From contig CAJQUW010016861.1 in NCBI GenBank assembly GCA_907163375.1, positions 22,471 through 86,470 on the forward strand: 64,000 bases of DNA, read 5' to 3'. Positions 1 through 7,890 of this stretch are shown in pieces (the first letter of the stretch is position 1; every line of letters begins with the position of its first letter). A model generated the notes under the pieces. That model had not been told where the DNA came from and ran no database searches. It saw only the letters and a program-made list of their open reading frames with translations. A program made the position numbers and the translations under genes. This stretch comes from Prostheceraeus crozeri. Taxonomy: Eukaryota; Platyhelminthes; Polycladida; Euryleptidae.

Positions 1-40
1 CTAGGGGTCCCTTCTGACTTCTAGGGGTCCCTTAAGAATT
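1..40. repeat. Two 20-bp direct repeats at the window edge
   Basis: The motif CTAGGGGTCCCTT occurs twice at a 20-bp spacing (from 1 and from 21). This may be the inner end of a tandem array, or of the Polinton terminal repeat, that continues outside the window. It lies just upstream of the protease start. Confidence 0.7.
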
Positions 41-53
41 TTTTTATTATAAA

Positions 54-518
54 ATGAACAACATAAATGAGTTTTTAAAATTATATGGAACGCAAACAAT
101 TACAAATTTTGATTTAAAGAAAATTGCAAATCAATTAGGAATAAAGAATTTTCATGTTCTAATGAGAGACGAATTACAATTCCTAAAAAATAAGCCAACA
201 ATAACTATAAATTTCATAACAAATCTTCACACAACAGATGAAAAAGGAGTACATTGGTCTGCAGGTATCTTTAATAAAAATCGAGATAATTACTATTTCG
301 ACCGCCCGGAGGCTGAGAACCATTGGTTCGACTCTTATGGACTTCCACCTATAAATGAAGTCAAAAAATTACTTGGCAATGGAACTTATAATAAATTTCA
401 AATTCAAAAACCGGGAACTACTTATTGTGGTCAATTATGTCTTTATGCTTTATTTAAATTACAAAAAGGGGTGCCATTTCTAGATATTATGTTAGAATTG
501 AATAAGGGAATTGAATAA
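54..518 (+). CDS. Adenain-like cysteine protease of the Polinton
   Basis: The 154-aa protein resembles adenovirus-type maturation proteases (clan CE), which cleave capsid precursors during virion assembly. The expected triad regions are visible in order: a histidine in GVHWSAGIF (~residue 67), an acidic/aromatic block YYFD followed by FDSYGLPP (~80-100), and the nucleophile in TTYCGQLCLYAL (~122-133). The length is a little short of adenain (about 200 aa) but usual for Polintons. The frame is uninterrupted. Compared with the usual YYFDSYG order, the block holds about ten extra residues (RPEAENHWFD), flanked by a 6-bp direct repeat TTCGAC (297-302 and 327-332) and containing a small hairpin. 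The gene converges on the integrase locus. I see no alternative identity. Confidence 0.88.
   Translation: MNNINEFLKLYGTQTITNFDLKKIANQLGIKNFHVLMRDELQFLKNKPTITINFITNLHTTDEKGVHWSAGIFNKNRDNYYFDRPEAENHWFDSYGLPPINEVKKLLGNGTYNKFQIQKPGTTYCGQLCLYALFKLQKGVPFLDIMLELNKGIE
317..329. repeat. Mini-hairpin inside the protease frame
   Basis: GAACC-ATT-GGTTC forms a perfect 5-bp stem with a 3-nt loop. It lies inside the 30-bp segment that looks added relative to the family pattern and is bounded by the direct repeat TTCGAC. It belongs to the same class as the other mini-hairpins in this element. Confidence 0.6.
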
Positions 519-533
519 GGGAATTTCATTCCC
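519..533. terminator. Hairpin directly after the protease stop
   Basis: GGGAAT-TTC-ATTCCC is a perfect 6-bp stem with a TTC loop. It starts one base after the protease stop codon and lies in the gap where protease and integrase genes converge. A role as a transcript 3'-end or polyadenylation signal, like the hairpin signal of mimivirus mRNAs, is an inference. Confidence 0.5.
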
Positions 534-567
534 GAAACGTTAGTTCCAATAATAATGATAATGATAA

Positions 568-1914
568 TTAAAAATCAGTTCGTTGTAATTCATTTTGATA
601 AAATCGGCCTCTGATATCTCCATCATCTAAATCTTTGATTTCGTAAGTAATCGGATAAGTTTGATTTATTTTACAAACTTCAAATATCTCTTTCGTCCAG
701 TATCCGACGAAGCCTTTTTCAAATTTATTCTTATATTTAAATATTCTAACTCTATCTCCAATTTTAAATTTCGGCTTACGTTTCTGTAAATTCGGATTAC
801 TCTCATTCAAATTATTATTTTCGTTCGAATAATTATTCTCGAATATTTTCTTTCAGATTAAATCAGGGTCGTCAGAAGCATTCTTTGGAGTTTCTTCAAT
901 ACCAGAATGAACTTTATTATTGTACTCTTCTACAACTCCTGGTAATATCTTCAACCATTTCTGATTTCTTTGCTCAGTAAATTTCTTGAATAATTTATTT
1001 TTTAACGTCCGATTGAATCTTTCTATCACTACAGCTTTTCCAGCGTTTTCAGTTGAATAAACAGTTTCAAATAGTGGCTGAACGTTTCGGTTATAAAATT
1101 CCGACCCTTTATCAACAAACAATTTCCTTGGCTTTCTATTACTTTCTTTAAAGATTTCTTCAAACGCATATTTAACTGATGGACCACTTTTATTTTTTAA
1201 AGGCTTTACCCAAGCGCATCGTGTATATAAATCTATAACGGTCAATGCGTATTTGTAGTCCCTTTCATTCGGCATATGAATAAGATCAGCACTCCAAATA
1301 TCATCTTTATTAAATACTTTTACTTTCAATAAATATTTAGGCCTTCTGTATTCCCTATGAATTTCAGAGGCATAGGTTCGAGCGTTGCTCTCAGACAGCT
1401 TTGCTGTCGTTTCATTTAAACCCTGGCCGAATAATATTTTAGCTTGTAAAGCTTTCTTAACAAACATTCTTTCAATTTTTTCTCTAAATGTAGGATTTTG
1501 AATACTATCTAATTCTTGAATCATCTTCTTATCAGCTGCATGTCGAGAACTTAGATCATGATTTCGATAAGCTAAATCATGTCTATAAGCGGCGGCATCT
1601 ACTCTATTTATTGGTTCTTCACCTGGTTTCGGATTATTATTCTCATCTAGTCTTATATCTAGTCGAGTTCTTGGACCGGTATATGAATGACCAGGAAGAT
1701 GTTTTTCTTTTGAATATTTACTCCAAATAAATCCAGGAAAGTTTTCTAATGTTTTTTGTATGTCACCACCGTAGGTAGTAGCCAAACTTTGTTTGTCGTC
1801 GTTACCTTCATAAATTTTACAATTTGAGTTTCTATTTTTGTTTAATAGATAATTTAATAAATCTAAATTAGCAATTTTTAATTTAATTAAATTTTCGGAA
1901 TTTGTAGAATTCAT
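568..1914 (-). pseudogene. Polinton integrase locus with N-terminal phospholipase A2-like domain
   Basis: The locus reads leftwards. Near its N terminus a parvovirus VP1-type phospholipase A2-like domain is visible: PGHSYTGPRTRL, then the HD signature RHDLAYRNHD and an AADKKMI helix. It is followed in the same reading frame by a retroviral-type integrase core with the DDE residues in SADLIHM, LFVDKGSEFYN and VVIERFNRTLK. A small basic SH3/chromo-like C-terminal part (FKIGDRVRIFKYKNKF) lies at the left end. Integrase inserts the element by strand transfer. The phospholipase domain in parvoviruses and some adintoviruses helps virions cross membranes. The locus as a whole is broken. The side-by-side PLA2 and integrase domains are unusual and could reflect a fusion of two neighbouring genes. 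Confidence 0.9.
1394..1408. repeat. Mini-hairpin inside the integrase locus
   Basis: GACAGC-TTT-GCTGTC is a perfect 6-bp stem with a TTT loop, located in the linker between the phospholipase-like and integrase parts. It belongs to the dispersed mini-hairpin family. Confidence 0.6.
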
Positions 1915-1977
1915 TTTAAAAGATAAAAAAATTTTAAAGATAAAATAAATGTTTTACCTGATAGAGCTTTGTTCAGA

Positions 1978-2008
1978 GGCTTTAGCCGATCGGACCAAAG
2001 GTCCTGAG
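1978..2008. terminator. Paired mini-hairpins after the minor virion gene
   Basis: GGC-TTTA-GCC (1978-1987) and GGACC-AAA-GGTCC (1992-2004) are separated by GATC. The 31-bp stretch 1978-2008 is repeated exactly, in inverted orientation, at 4811-4841. It lies just past the 3' end of the minus-strand gene at 2013-2549, so a transcript-end role is plausible but inferred. Confidence 0.6.
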
Positions 2009-2012
2009 GTTA

Positions 2013-2549
2013 TTACCGAATCATACTAGGACTTAGATATATTCCAGAACCATCTTTAGTTTCCTTAATTTCAATTAAATCATCAACATTGTGGAGAATA
2101 TTTTTAAGAACTCGTTTTCCTTCATCAACTAATTTTAATTTACTAATAAAATTATCTACTATTCCGTCACCCCTAGCAACTTTCTCTAACTCTCTATTAT
2201 GACGTTTTTGTTCTTCTAATGCTGCCTTCTCTGATTTATTTTTATTTACTGCTTGGACAATACCAGCTGTCCGACCTGCAACACTTCCTGCTGCTGCTAT
2301 GCCACCTATTATTAGTGGAATTAATGGGAGAATCCCGCCATTCTTTTCTTCTTGTAATTGAATATTCTCTATCATTGGTTTACTTATGTAATACTTTTTT
2401 TTATTAATCGTAATAGTTTTAGGTATCATTGGTTTACTTATGTAATACTTTTTTTTGTTAATCGTAATAGTTTTAGGGGTATTTTTGTCAACAATATTAC
2501 GTAATTTTAATTCAACAGTTTTATTATTATTACTTTTCGCTTGCGACAT
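2013..2549 (-). CDS. Minor virion protein with hydrophobic segment (Polinton)
   Basis: This 178-aa protein has a basic N terminus, a glycine/alanine-rich hydrophobic stretch (GGILPLIPLIIGGIAAAG, around residues 73-95) and a charged C-terminal half. This layout recalls the small membrane-active or core proteins of adenoviruses (pX/pVI class) found beside the capsid genes in Polintons; assignment to one family is inference. An 18-residue unit (PKTITINKKKYYISKPMI) is present twice in tandem, matched by a ~54-bp DNA duplication, which looks recent. The frame is uninterrupted. The gene lies between the integrase and major capsid loci on the same strand. Confidence 0.6.
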   Translation of the reverse strand: MSQAKSNNNKTVELKLRNIVDKNTPKTITINKKKYYISKPMIPKTITINKKKYYISKPMIENIQLQEEKNGGILPLIPLIIGGIAAAGSVAGRTAGIVQAVNKNKSEKAALEEQKRHNRELEKVARGDGIVDNFISKLKLVDEGKRVLKNILHNVDDLIEIKETKDGSGIYLSPSMIR

Positions 2550-2559
2550 TTTTAATAAA

Positions 2560-2700
2560 AAAATTTTAAGTTATCAAAAATTTTAATCTATTCTAGTTAT
2601 GAATAAATTATAAATTAGGAATTTTTAATCTATTCTAGTTACAAAAAAATTTTATTACTAATTACTAAAAAAAATTAAGTTAACAAAAATTTTAATTAAC
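2560..2700. repeat. A/T-rich gap with short direct repeats
   Basis: The gap between the minor virion gene and the major capsid locus contains TTTTTAATCTATTCTAGTTA twice and further AAATTTTA runs. It may hold the promoter of the 2013-2549 gene, which reads leftwards from 2549. No specific promoter motif was recognised. Confidence 0.5.
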
Positions 2701-2705
2701 TTATC

Positions 2706-2731
2706 GGAGCGAAGCTCCTCTGGCTTTAGCC
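2706..2731. terminator. Paired mini-hairpins at the end of the capsid locus
   Basis: GGAGC-GAA-GCTCC (2706-2718) is followed by GGC-TTTA-GCC (2722-2731), overlapping the stop of the major capsid frame. A closely matching inverted copy of the first hairpin with its flanks lies at 4844-4862. The position suggests a role in transcript ends. Confidence 0.6.
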
Positions 2732-4060
2732 TATCCTAGCCATCTTTCCATTAAGAATTTCAATAGAATATTTTACATCTTCTAGCAATAAACCATAAGC
2801 CATCAATGAAGTTGTGGAATCTTTCTTTTCAATATTAATTGTTACATCACAACCAGTCTTGATAATATCTTCAGATTGTGCACTTAAATCGAAACAGAAA
2901 TCAGGATATAAATGTCTCCAATCTCCAGGACTTAATTGTGCTTCAACTCCAAATTCTATACAAAGATTTCGATAAGAATCATATCCTTCCATAAATTGAT
3001 TATTGGTATCATCGAATCTTAATGGATCAATTGGATATCGGGTTTGATTTAATGAAACTTGTAAACTTCGAATTGTATTAATATGAAAAAGATTGTTGTT
3101 CTTATCAAAACTTGGAGAATTATTTCTTTGAAAAGTTAGCAATAAATATCTTGGAGTATTCGCAGTTCTAGTAAAATGCCAGTTAAATCTTTGTTCGGAA
3201 AAAGTTACTGAACTAGCAGTACGCTTTAGAAAATTTACTGGAATTGGTTTGTTAGTATTTAATCTTTTTGCAATAGCTGTTTCAATCTCTAAACTAGGAG
3301 TAATATGCTTAATCCACCATTCAAGTCTATCAATTTTTAAATATGCTTTTTTTCCAGTCTTACCAAAAAAGATTAATTCATTATTTGCTGTACGATGAAT
3401 TATTAATTTAAATTTTAATTGATATGATATTTTATCATAATCTAAATAACCGAATAATGGAGACAATGACCAATTTACTGTCTGTTTACTTTTCTTGTTA
3501 AATTCACGTCTTTCTTTATATGCACTATTGTTTGTTTTATTTAAATGTTTTGCAATATTTTCTACATCTTTCGCAATTCCTGCTGCATCTGTTCCAGCGT
3601 GATTTAAATCATCAACAATTATACCATCATTAGTATCAGGAAACCAACCTTCGATTTCATACTTTTTATTATTTTCACCAATTGTTACAAATCTAAGCAT
3701 TGTATCAATTACACCTGGAGAATCACTTATTGTTTCTATATTTTGAGTTGCAACATCTAAACGCATTTGTGTAAATAATCTTGGAAAAAAATTATTCTCT
3801 AGTGCAATATTATCGGTTTCTGGTAATGGTGTTGTAAAATTGGCATCACTATACAAAGAATATTCACAGTGTAAAAATGAATCAGGTAGATATATAACTC
3901 TGCTGATTATCAACTTCAAAAATTAAATCACCTCCAGTATTTACTCTACTGGAAGATCCGGGATTCATAGCAATTCTTATATAGTCATTCTTTTTTTGAT
4001 TGTAACTGACGAACGGAGGATCGTCTAATCTAAATTCATTTTCGATAAGCGAAGACATTT
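2726..4060 (-). pseudogene. Major capsid protein locus (double jelly-roll, Polinton)
   Basis: The locus reads leftwards and encodes the hexon-like major capsid protein. Visible family landmarks are PLFGYLDYDKISYQLKF with the following IHRT strand (~residues 155-180 of the long frame), a long middle region, and LSPGDWRHLYPDFCFDLSAQ near the C terminus, the conserved end of the second jelly roll. The main frame is 397 aa. The N-terminal part of the family extends to about 4060, where a minus-strand ATG (MSSLIENEFRLDDPP) is found. The locus is broken. The major capsid protein forms the icosahedral shell with the penton-like protein encoded at 13,038-13,763. Family identity is strong from motif order and gene context. 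Confidence 0.85.
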
Positions 4061-4099
4061 TTATAAAAAATAATTTGACTTTTTGTTTTTCTCACACAC

Positions 4100-4198
4100 A
4101 GAAAAAATTCTGCTAAAATAATTTTACTAAAATAATTTTACTAAAAAAATTTTGCTAAGAAAATTTTACTAAAAAAAATTTTACTAAAAAACATAATT
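4100..4198. repeat. Short tandem ATTTTACTAAAA repeats
   Basis: About six imperfect copies of ATTTTACTAAAA/ATTTTGCTAAGA lie between the pVI-like gene and the major capsid locus. They occupy the upstream region of the leftward capsid locus and could contain its promoter. I see no other element in the gap. Confidence 0.6.
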
Positions 4199-4726
4199 TT
4201 AGAACTTTGCTAGACCAGCTCCGCTACAGCTTTGCTGGTTAGACCGAAGGTTGCTACTCACGCCATTTCCTCTTACTTCTTCAATTGAACGCTTTATGGC
4301 TACGCCTGATTTTTTCTTATGTTTACTATCAGACGGAGCTCCGCTCCTCAAGGTTTCCCCAACAGCTATGTTAGCAATTTTTTTTGTTTCCTCTGAAAGT
4401 TTTTTTAAATTTTTTAGTTCTTCGGAATCATTCCTAAGTTTACGAATAGTTTCTAGTTGTTTTAATTCGTTTTGAGACTTGACAGCATTTGATATTGCAC
4501 TAGCTGTACTACCTATAGCAGCTGCTCCTTTTGCAGCAGATGTAATAAAATCTTTATTATTTTTAATTAAGTTAACGATACTTCCAATACCAGAGAAGAT
4601 GCCAGCTCCTTCCGTGTGAACTGTTTCTCTATTATCATAATGATAAACAGGATTCATACGTGGTTCATGAGCAATTCTTTGATTTGAAGCAAAATGTTTA
4701 AGATTGTGTTTATAAATTATAGGCAT
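4199..4726 (-). CDS. pVI-like minor capsid protein (Polinton)
   Basis: This 175-aa protein begins MPIIYKHNLKHF. It has a glycine-rich amphipathic segment, GAGIFSGIGSIVNLIKNN, around residues 42-59, followed by an alanine-rich stretch (AAKGAAAIGSTASAISN) and a charged coiled-coil-like helix (ELKQLETIRKL). It ends GAGLAKF. An amphipathic helix after a short basic N terminus is typical of adenovirus protein VI and its Polinton counterparts, which help the virion disrupt membranes and are cleaved by the adenain protease. The glycine-rich GAGIF site could be such a cleavage point, by inference. The frame is uninterrupted and the gene lies next to the major capsid locus. Several mini-hairpins fall inside its 3' third. 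Confidence 0.6.
   Translation of the reverse strand: MPIIYKHNLKHFASNQRIAHEPRMNPVYHYDNRETVHTEGAGIFSGIGSIVNLIKNNKDFITSAAKGAAAIGSTASAISNAVKSQNELKQLETIRKLRNDSEELKNLKKLSEETKKIANIAVGETLRSGAPSDSKHKKKSGVAIKRSIEEVRGNGVSSNLRSNQQSCSGAGLAKF
4217..4251. repeat. Mini-hairpin cluster in the pVI-like gene
   Basis: AGC-TCC-GCT (4217-4225), CAGC-TTT-GCTG (4227-4237) and ACC-GAA-GGT (4243-4251) follow each other within 35 bp, in frame, close to the end of the gene. Each has the stem-plus-3-nt-loop form of the family. Confidence 0.6.
4335..4347. repeat. Mini-hairpin in the pVI-like gene
   Basis: GGAGC-TCC-GCTCC is a perfect 5-bp stem with a TCC loop, inside the coding frame. It shares its stem sequence with the hairpins at 2706 and 4846 but has a different loop. 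Confidence 0.6.
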
Positions 4727-4810
4727 TTTTTAGGATTAAATTTGACTTTTGGGAAAAAATATTTACGTTAATATTTGCGCTAAGATTTACGTTTAGGATT
4801 GGTTAGTAAC

Positions 4811-4862
4811 CTGAGGACCTTTGGTCCGATCGGCTAAAGCCTCGAGGAGCTTCGCTCCGATA
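4811..4862. terminator. Triple mini-hairpin after the fibre-like locus
   Basis: GGACC-TTT-GGTCC (4815-4827), GGC-TAAA-GCC (4832-4841) and GGAGC-TTC-GCTCC (4846-4858) lie in the gap just past the end of the leftward fibre-like locus. The first two are an exact inverted copy of 1978-2008. The third matches the hairpin at 2706 in inverted orientation with its flanks. Confidence 0.65.
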
Positions 4863-4887
4863 GGTTAGAAACCCAAGACTTCGTCGA

Positions 4888-5776
4888 TCAAGATTCACGT
4901 TTGTGAATGGACAACAACTTCGAGATAACTTTATTAATTGTCTGTTGCACTTTATCTATTGCGTCAAGTAACGTGTGATGTACTTTAATTTCTTTTCTAT
5001 TAACTTGCATTTTCTCCTGATTCATCTTCAACGCCGTTTTAAGAGCATTTAACTTAATTTTAAGAACATCTAATTGTCTTTTAACTGAATCTAACTGTTC
5101 TTTATTTTCTTTAGAGTTTTCTTGTAAATTTTTCTTTAATTCATTTTCTAAATTGATTTTAAGAGTTTTCATTTTATCAACTTTTTGATTAAGCGAGTTT
5201 ACTTCATTTATTATTCTATTCATCTTTTTCATTTGTTGAGTAATTTTAGAACTTAATTCATCAACACTTTTTTGGAATGTAGTTTGTAACTGCTTTAAAT
5301 TTTTTTTAATTCTTTCAGGAAGTTTTTCTACTTCATCTTCTAATTGTTCTTTTAGCATTTTTATCTGATGTTTATTTTTAATGACTGCAGATTTTAAATT
5401 TATAGAAAGTAATATTAAAATTTTTGATTGTTCAGAAATCTTTTTAAAAAGTTTTGCTATATCTGCTTCTAGCTCTCTATCCTTTTTATCAAGTTTTAAT
5501 AATTTTTCGTTTAATGATTTGTCAATAAGTTTTAGCAACTTTAATTCATTCATCAGTGGAACCAAAACATCGTTTATATATATATTTTTTTAAGTCATTG
5601 ATTTGTGTATCAACATATTGTTTATTTGTCAACTCTGTATTTTGTTGCAGAAGAATAGAAAGATGCAATGGACCAGATAAAACGTCTCCAGTTTTCATGA
5701 TATAATTTTCTATCTCTATTTCTAATTCACGATTATTCGGGATATATGCACCTCCACCAACATTTGGTATCATCAT
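4888..5776 (-). pseudogene. Fibre-like locus with long coiled coil (Polinton)
   Basis: The locus reads leftwards from an ATG at 5776. Its N-terminal part contains KTGDVLSGPLHLS followed by TNKQYVDTQI. This matches the pattern of phage tail-fibre repeats (GDxMxGPLxL then ATKxYVD), which form trimeric fibres. The larger downstream part, about 225 aa, is a highly charged heptad-rich coiled coil with almost no aromatic residues, ending in IHKRES. A trimeric fibre attached to the penton vertex is the natural role, by analogy with adenovirus; this is inference. The locus is broken. It sits next to the pVI-like and major capsid genes, and its promoter region is shared with the divergent plus-strand gene at 5907. 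Confidence 0.55.
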
Positions 5777-5799
5777 TTTTAAAACAATAAAAAAGTAAT

Positions 5800-5906
5800 T
5801 TTTTTTATAATGAGAAAAAAAAAATTTTTTCTAATAAAAATAAAAAAATAAAATTTTTTCTAATAAAAATAAAAATAATTAATTTTTTTCTAATAAAAAT
5901 AAAAGA
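5800..5906. promoter_or_regulatory. Divergent intergenic region with three A/T-rich repeats
   Basis: About 26-bp units containing TTTTTTCTAATAAAAATAAAA occur three times between the leftward fibre-like locus and the rightward gene at 5907. Being the only divergent gap in the element, it should contain promoters for both directions. The repeats could be transcription signals or simple slippage products. Confidence 0.55.
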
Positions 5907-7322
5907 ATGGATAAAGCAAATTTAAAAAAATTATATTCGTCCTTATCATCCTGTTCTTCTTATTCGACGAGATCGACGGGATTTGAAAATAAATGTTTTG
6001 ATAATAATAATAATCCATGTATAGATGTTAATATTTTATTTCAATTACAAGCCAAAATATTTAGAGAACAGACTAAAGGTTTACCTTCTATAGAAACTAA
6101 TTATTGTTTATTTCCAGGTGATCCATTTATTAAATTTATGGATATAGTAAGTAAATATAATGATGTAGCTTATGTGGAATTGAATAAAGAAAATATGGTT
6201 TTAATAGGTCATAATAATGTTTATGGTTTTATTAGAGCAGTATTACCAATTAGTAATACTGATTGGATAGAAACTAAAATTATCAATTATATCAATATTA
6301 AAGAATTAGTTAAAAAATTAAAATCTTTTTCGAAAGAAAAAATTAGATTATTTGTTGACGATCAAAATCAATATAACATTCACATAGAGAGTAAAAAACA
6401 TAATGAAGAATTATTATGCCAAGTTAATTATAGAGATACAATTTATAAACAAGAAACATTAGAAATGCCGCAAAGATATGATGATGATACTTATATAGGA
6501 TTATATTCAAATTTAAATATTAATTTATTAAAATCTTATATAAATGGTTTAGCTCAACAAGAGAAAATTTATATGTGGACTACACTTTATACTATTAACA
6601 ATGACCATAATCATAATCATAATAATTTTAAAAATAATAATAATTTTAAAGAATCCAATAATGATAAACGAACCGAAGGTTCTAGGGCTTTGCCCGATCT
6701 TAGAGAATCTTATAATAATAATGATGATGATAATATAGATGATGATAACATAGACGATGATTCTGAAACATCTGAAAAAGGTGTAAATGGTAAAAAAGAT
6801 TACAAAAATATTAGTAATTATAAAAATTTAAGTGAAGAAAAATTTATATCTCATACTGATGTACATGATATTAATACTTCATATAATCAAAATTTATCTA
6901 AATTTCATTTTCTTACAATTGAAAATAATAATGATGGTATAGTTGAAGATACTGTTAGACAACTATGTGTCGGGTCTACAAAATTTAAATTAGGATTTAC
7001 ATCTAATCAATTTAAAATTTTATCATCTTTAATAAAAACTAAAAGTGATTCAGATTATGGTGGTGTTATTAAATTTTCCAAAAGCGATCAAAGACCAATA
7101 TTTTTCTCTATTATATTATTATCAGATAAAAGATGTAATTTAGAATTAGATATTCCAATAAGAGAATGGTATCCTATCAGGGAATGGCATCCTATACCAA
7201 AAAGTGTAATTTATGATCTTGAAGAAACAATTTATGATTATGATGAAGAATCAATTGATGATGATGATGAAGAATCAATAGTTAGTGAAAATAAATTTAA
7301 ATTATCTTTTGATAAAACGTAA
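5907..7322 (+). CDS. Unassigned acidic protein upstream of the polymerase, possibly clamp-like
   Basis: The frame is open for 471 aa. It has two regular, strand-rich regions (roughly residues 60-220 and 340-430), separated by an asparagine/aspartate-rich low-complexity stretch (~225-320), and ends in an acidic tail (YDEESIDDDDEESI). The first region contains INIKELVKKLKSFSKEKI and a following strand pattern; the second contains KFKLGFTSNQFKILSSLI and a QRPIFFSIIL strand. Two similar lobes joined by a linker, next to a DNA polymerase, recall a sliding clamp (PCNA-like processivity factor). This is a weak fold-level impression, not a match. A mini-hairpin pair in the linker encodes RTEGSRALP. 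I do not recognise this gene with certainty. Confidence 0.5.
   Translation: MDKANLKKLYSSLSSCSSYSTRSTGFENKCFDNNNNPCIDVNILFQLQAKIFREQTKGLPSIETNYCLFPGDPFIKFMDIVSKYNDVAYVELNKENMVLIGHNNVYGFIRAVLPISNTDWIETKIINYINIKELVKKLKSFSKEKIRLFVDDQNQYNIHIESKKHNEELLCQVNYRDTIYKQETLEMPQRYDDDTYIGLYSNLNINLLKSYINGLAQQEKIYMWTTLYTINNDHNHNHNNFKNNNNFKESNNDKRTEGSRALPDLRESYNNNDDDNIDDDNIDDDSETSEKGVNGKKDYKNISNYKNLSEEKFISHTDVHDINTSYNQNLSKFHFLTIENNNDGIVEDTVRQLCVGSTKFKLGFTSNQFKILSSLIKTKSDSDYGGVIKFSKSDQRPIFFSIILLSDKRCNLELDIPIREWYPIREWHPIPKSVIYDLEETIYDYDEESIDDDDEESIVSENKFKLSFDKT
6670..6695. repeat. In-frame mini-hairpin pair, copy 1
   Basis: GAACC-GAA-GGTTC (6670-6682), TA, then GGGC-TTT-GCCC (6685-6695). It encodes RTEGSRALP in the low-complexity linker of the upstream gene. 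Confidence 0.8.
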
Positions 7323-7480
7323 TATGATAAAACTTAATATGATAAAACTTAATATGATAAAGAAAATAAAATAACTAAAGAACGTGAAATATATAATAAT
7401 ATATAATAACTCTTAAGACCTTGTTATTAGAATGTTTATATCTAAAATTAAAACACAATTTTTTCCTTAAAAAATAAAAA
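7310..7480. repeat. Tandem 16-bp repeat and A/T-rich gap before the polymerase locus
   Basis: AATATGATAAAACTT recurs about three times at 16-bp spacing from 7310, starting at the end of the preceding gene. The rest of the gap to 7480 is A/T-rich and may hold the polymerase promoter. No clear motif was recognised. Confidence 0.6.
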
Positions 7481-7730
7481 AATGGAAAATACCAAGTTTT
7501 ATTTTAACTTATGTAAAAGTTGCAAACAAAAAGAAGTTATCAATCTCATTTAAATAGTAAAATGCATTTACAAAATGTAGATCGAGTTGATGAAGGAAAT
7601 ATATTAAAATTAAATAGTTATAAAAACTATCTAGAAACATTGCCTACTGATATAAAAGTTAAAAAAATGTTTGATGATTATTCACATTCTGAATATAAAA
7701 AAGTTTTTAATAGTGAAGATGAACATGTAC

Positions 7731-7756
7731 GAACCGAAGGTTCTAGGGCTTCGCCC
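7731..7756. repeat. In-frame mini-hairpin pair, copy 2
   Basis: GAACC-GAA-GGTTC (7731-7743), TA, then GGGC-TTC-GCCC (7746-7756). It encodes RTEGSRASP in the N-terminal part of the polymerase locus. Confidence 0.8.
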
Positions 7757-7865
7757 GCACCAGATGAAAGATATATATTTAGCGATACTGATGAATTTAA
7801 CGAAATAGATGAATTAAACGAAATTAAAAAAACAGATGAAGCTGAACGAACCGATGAAGCCGAAC

Positions 7866-7890
7866 GAACTGAAGGTTCTAAGGCTTCGCC
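7866..7890. repeat. In-frame mini-hairpin pair, copy 3
   Basis: GAACT-GAA-GGTTC (7866-7878, one T-G wobble pair) followed by GGC-TTC-GCC (7882-7890). It encodes RTEGSKASP, only 135 bp from copy 2. Confidence 0.75.
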
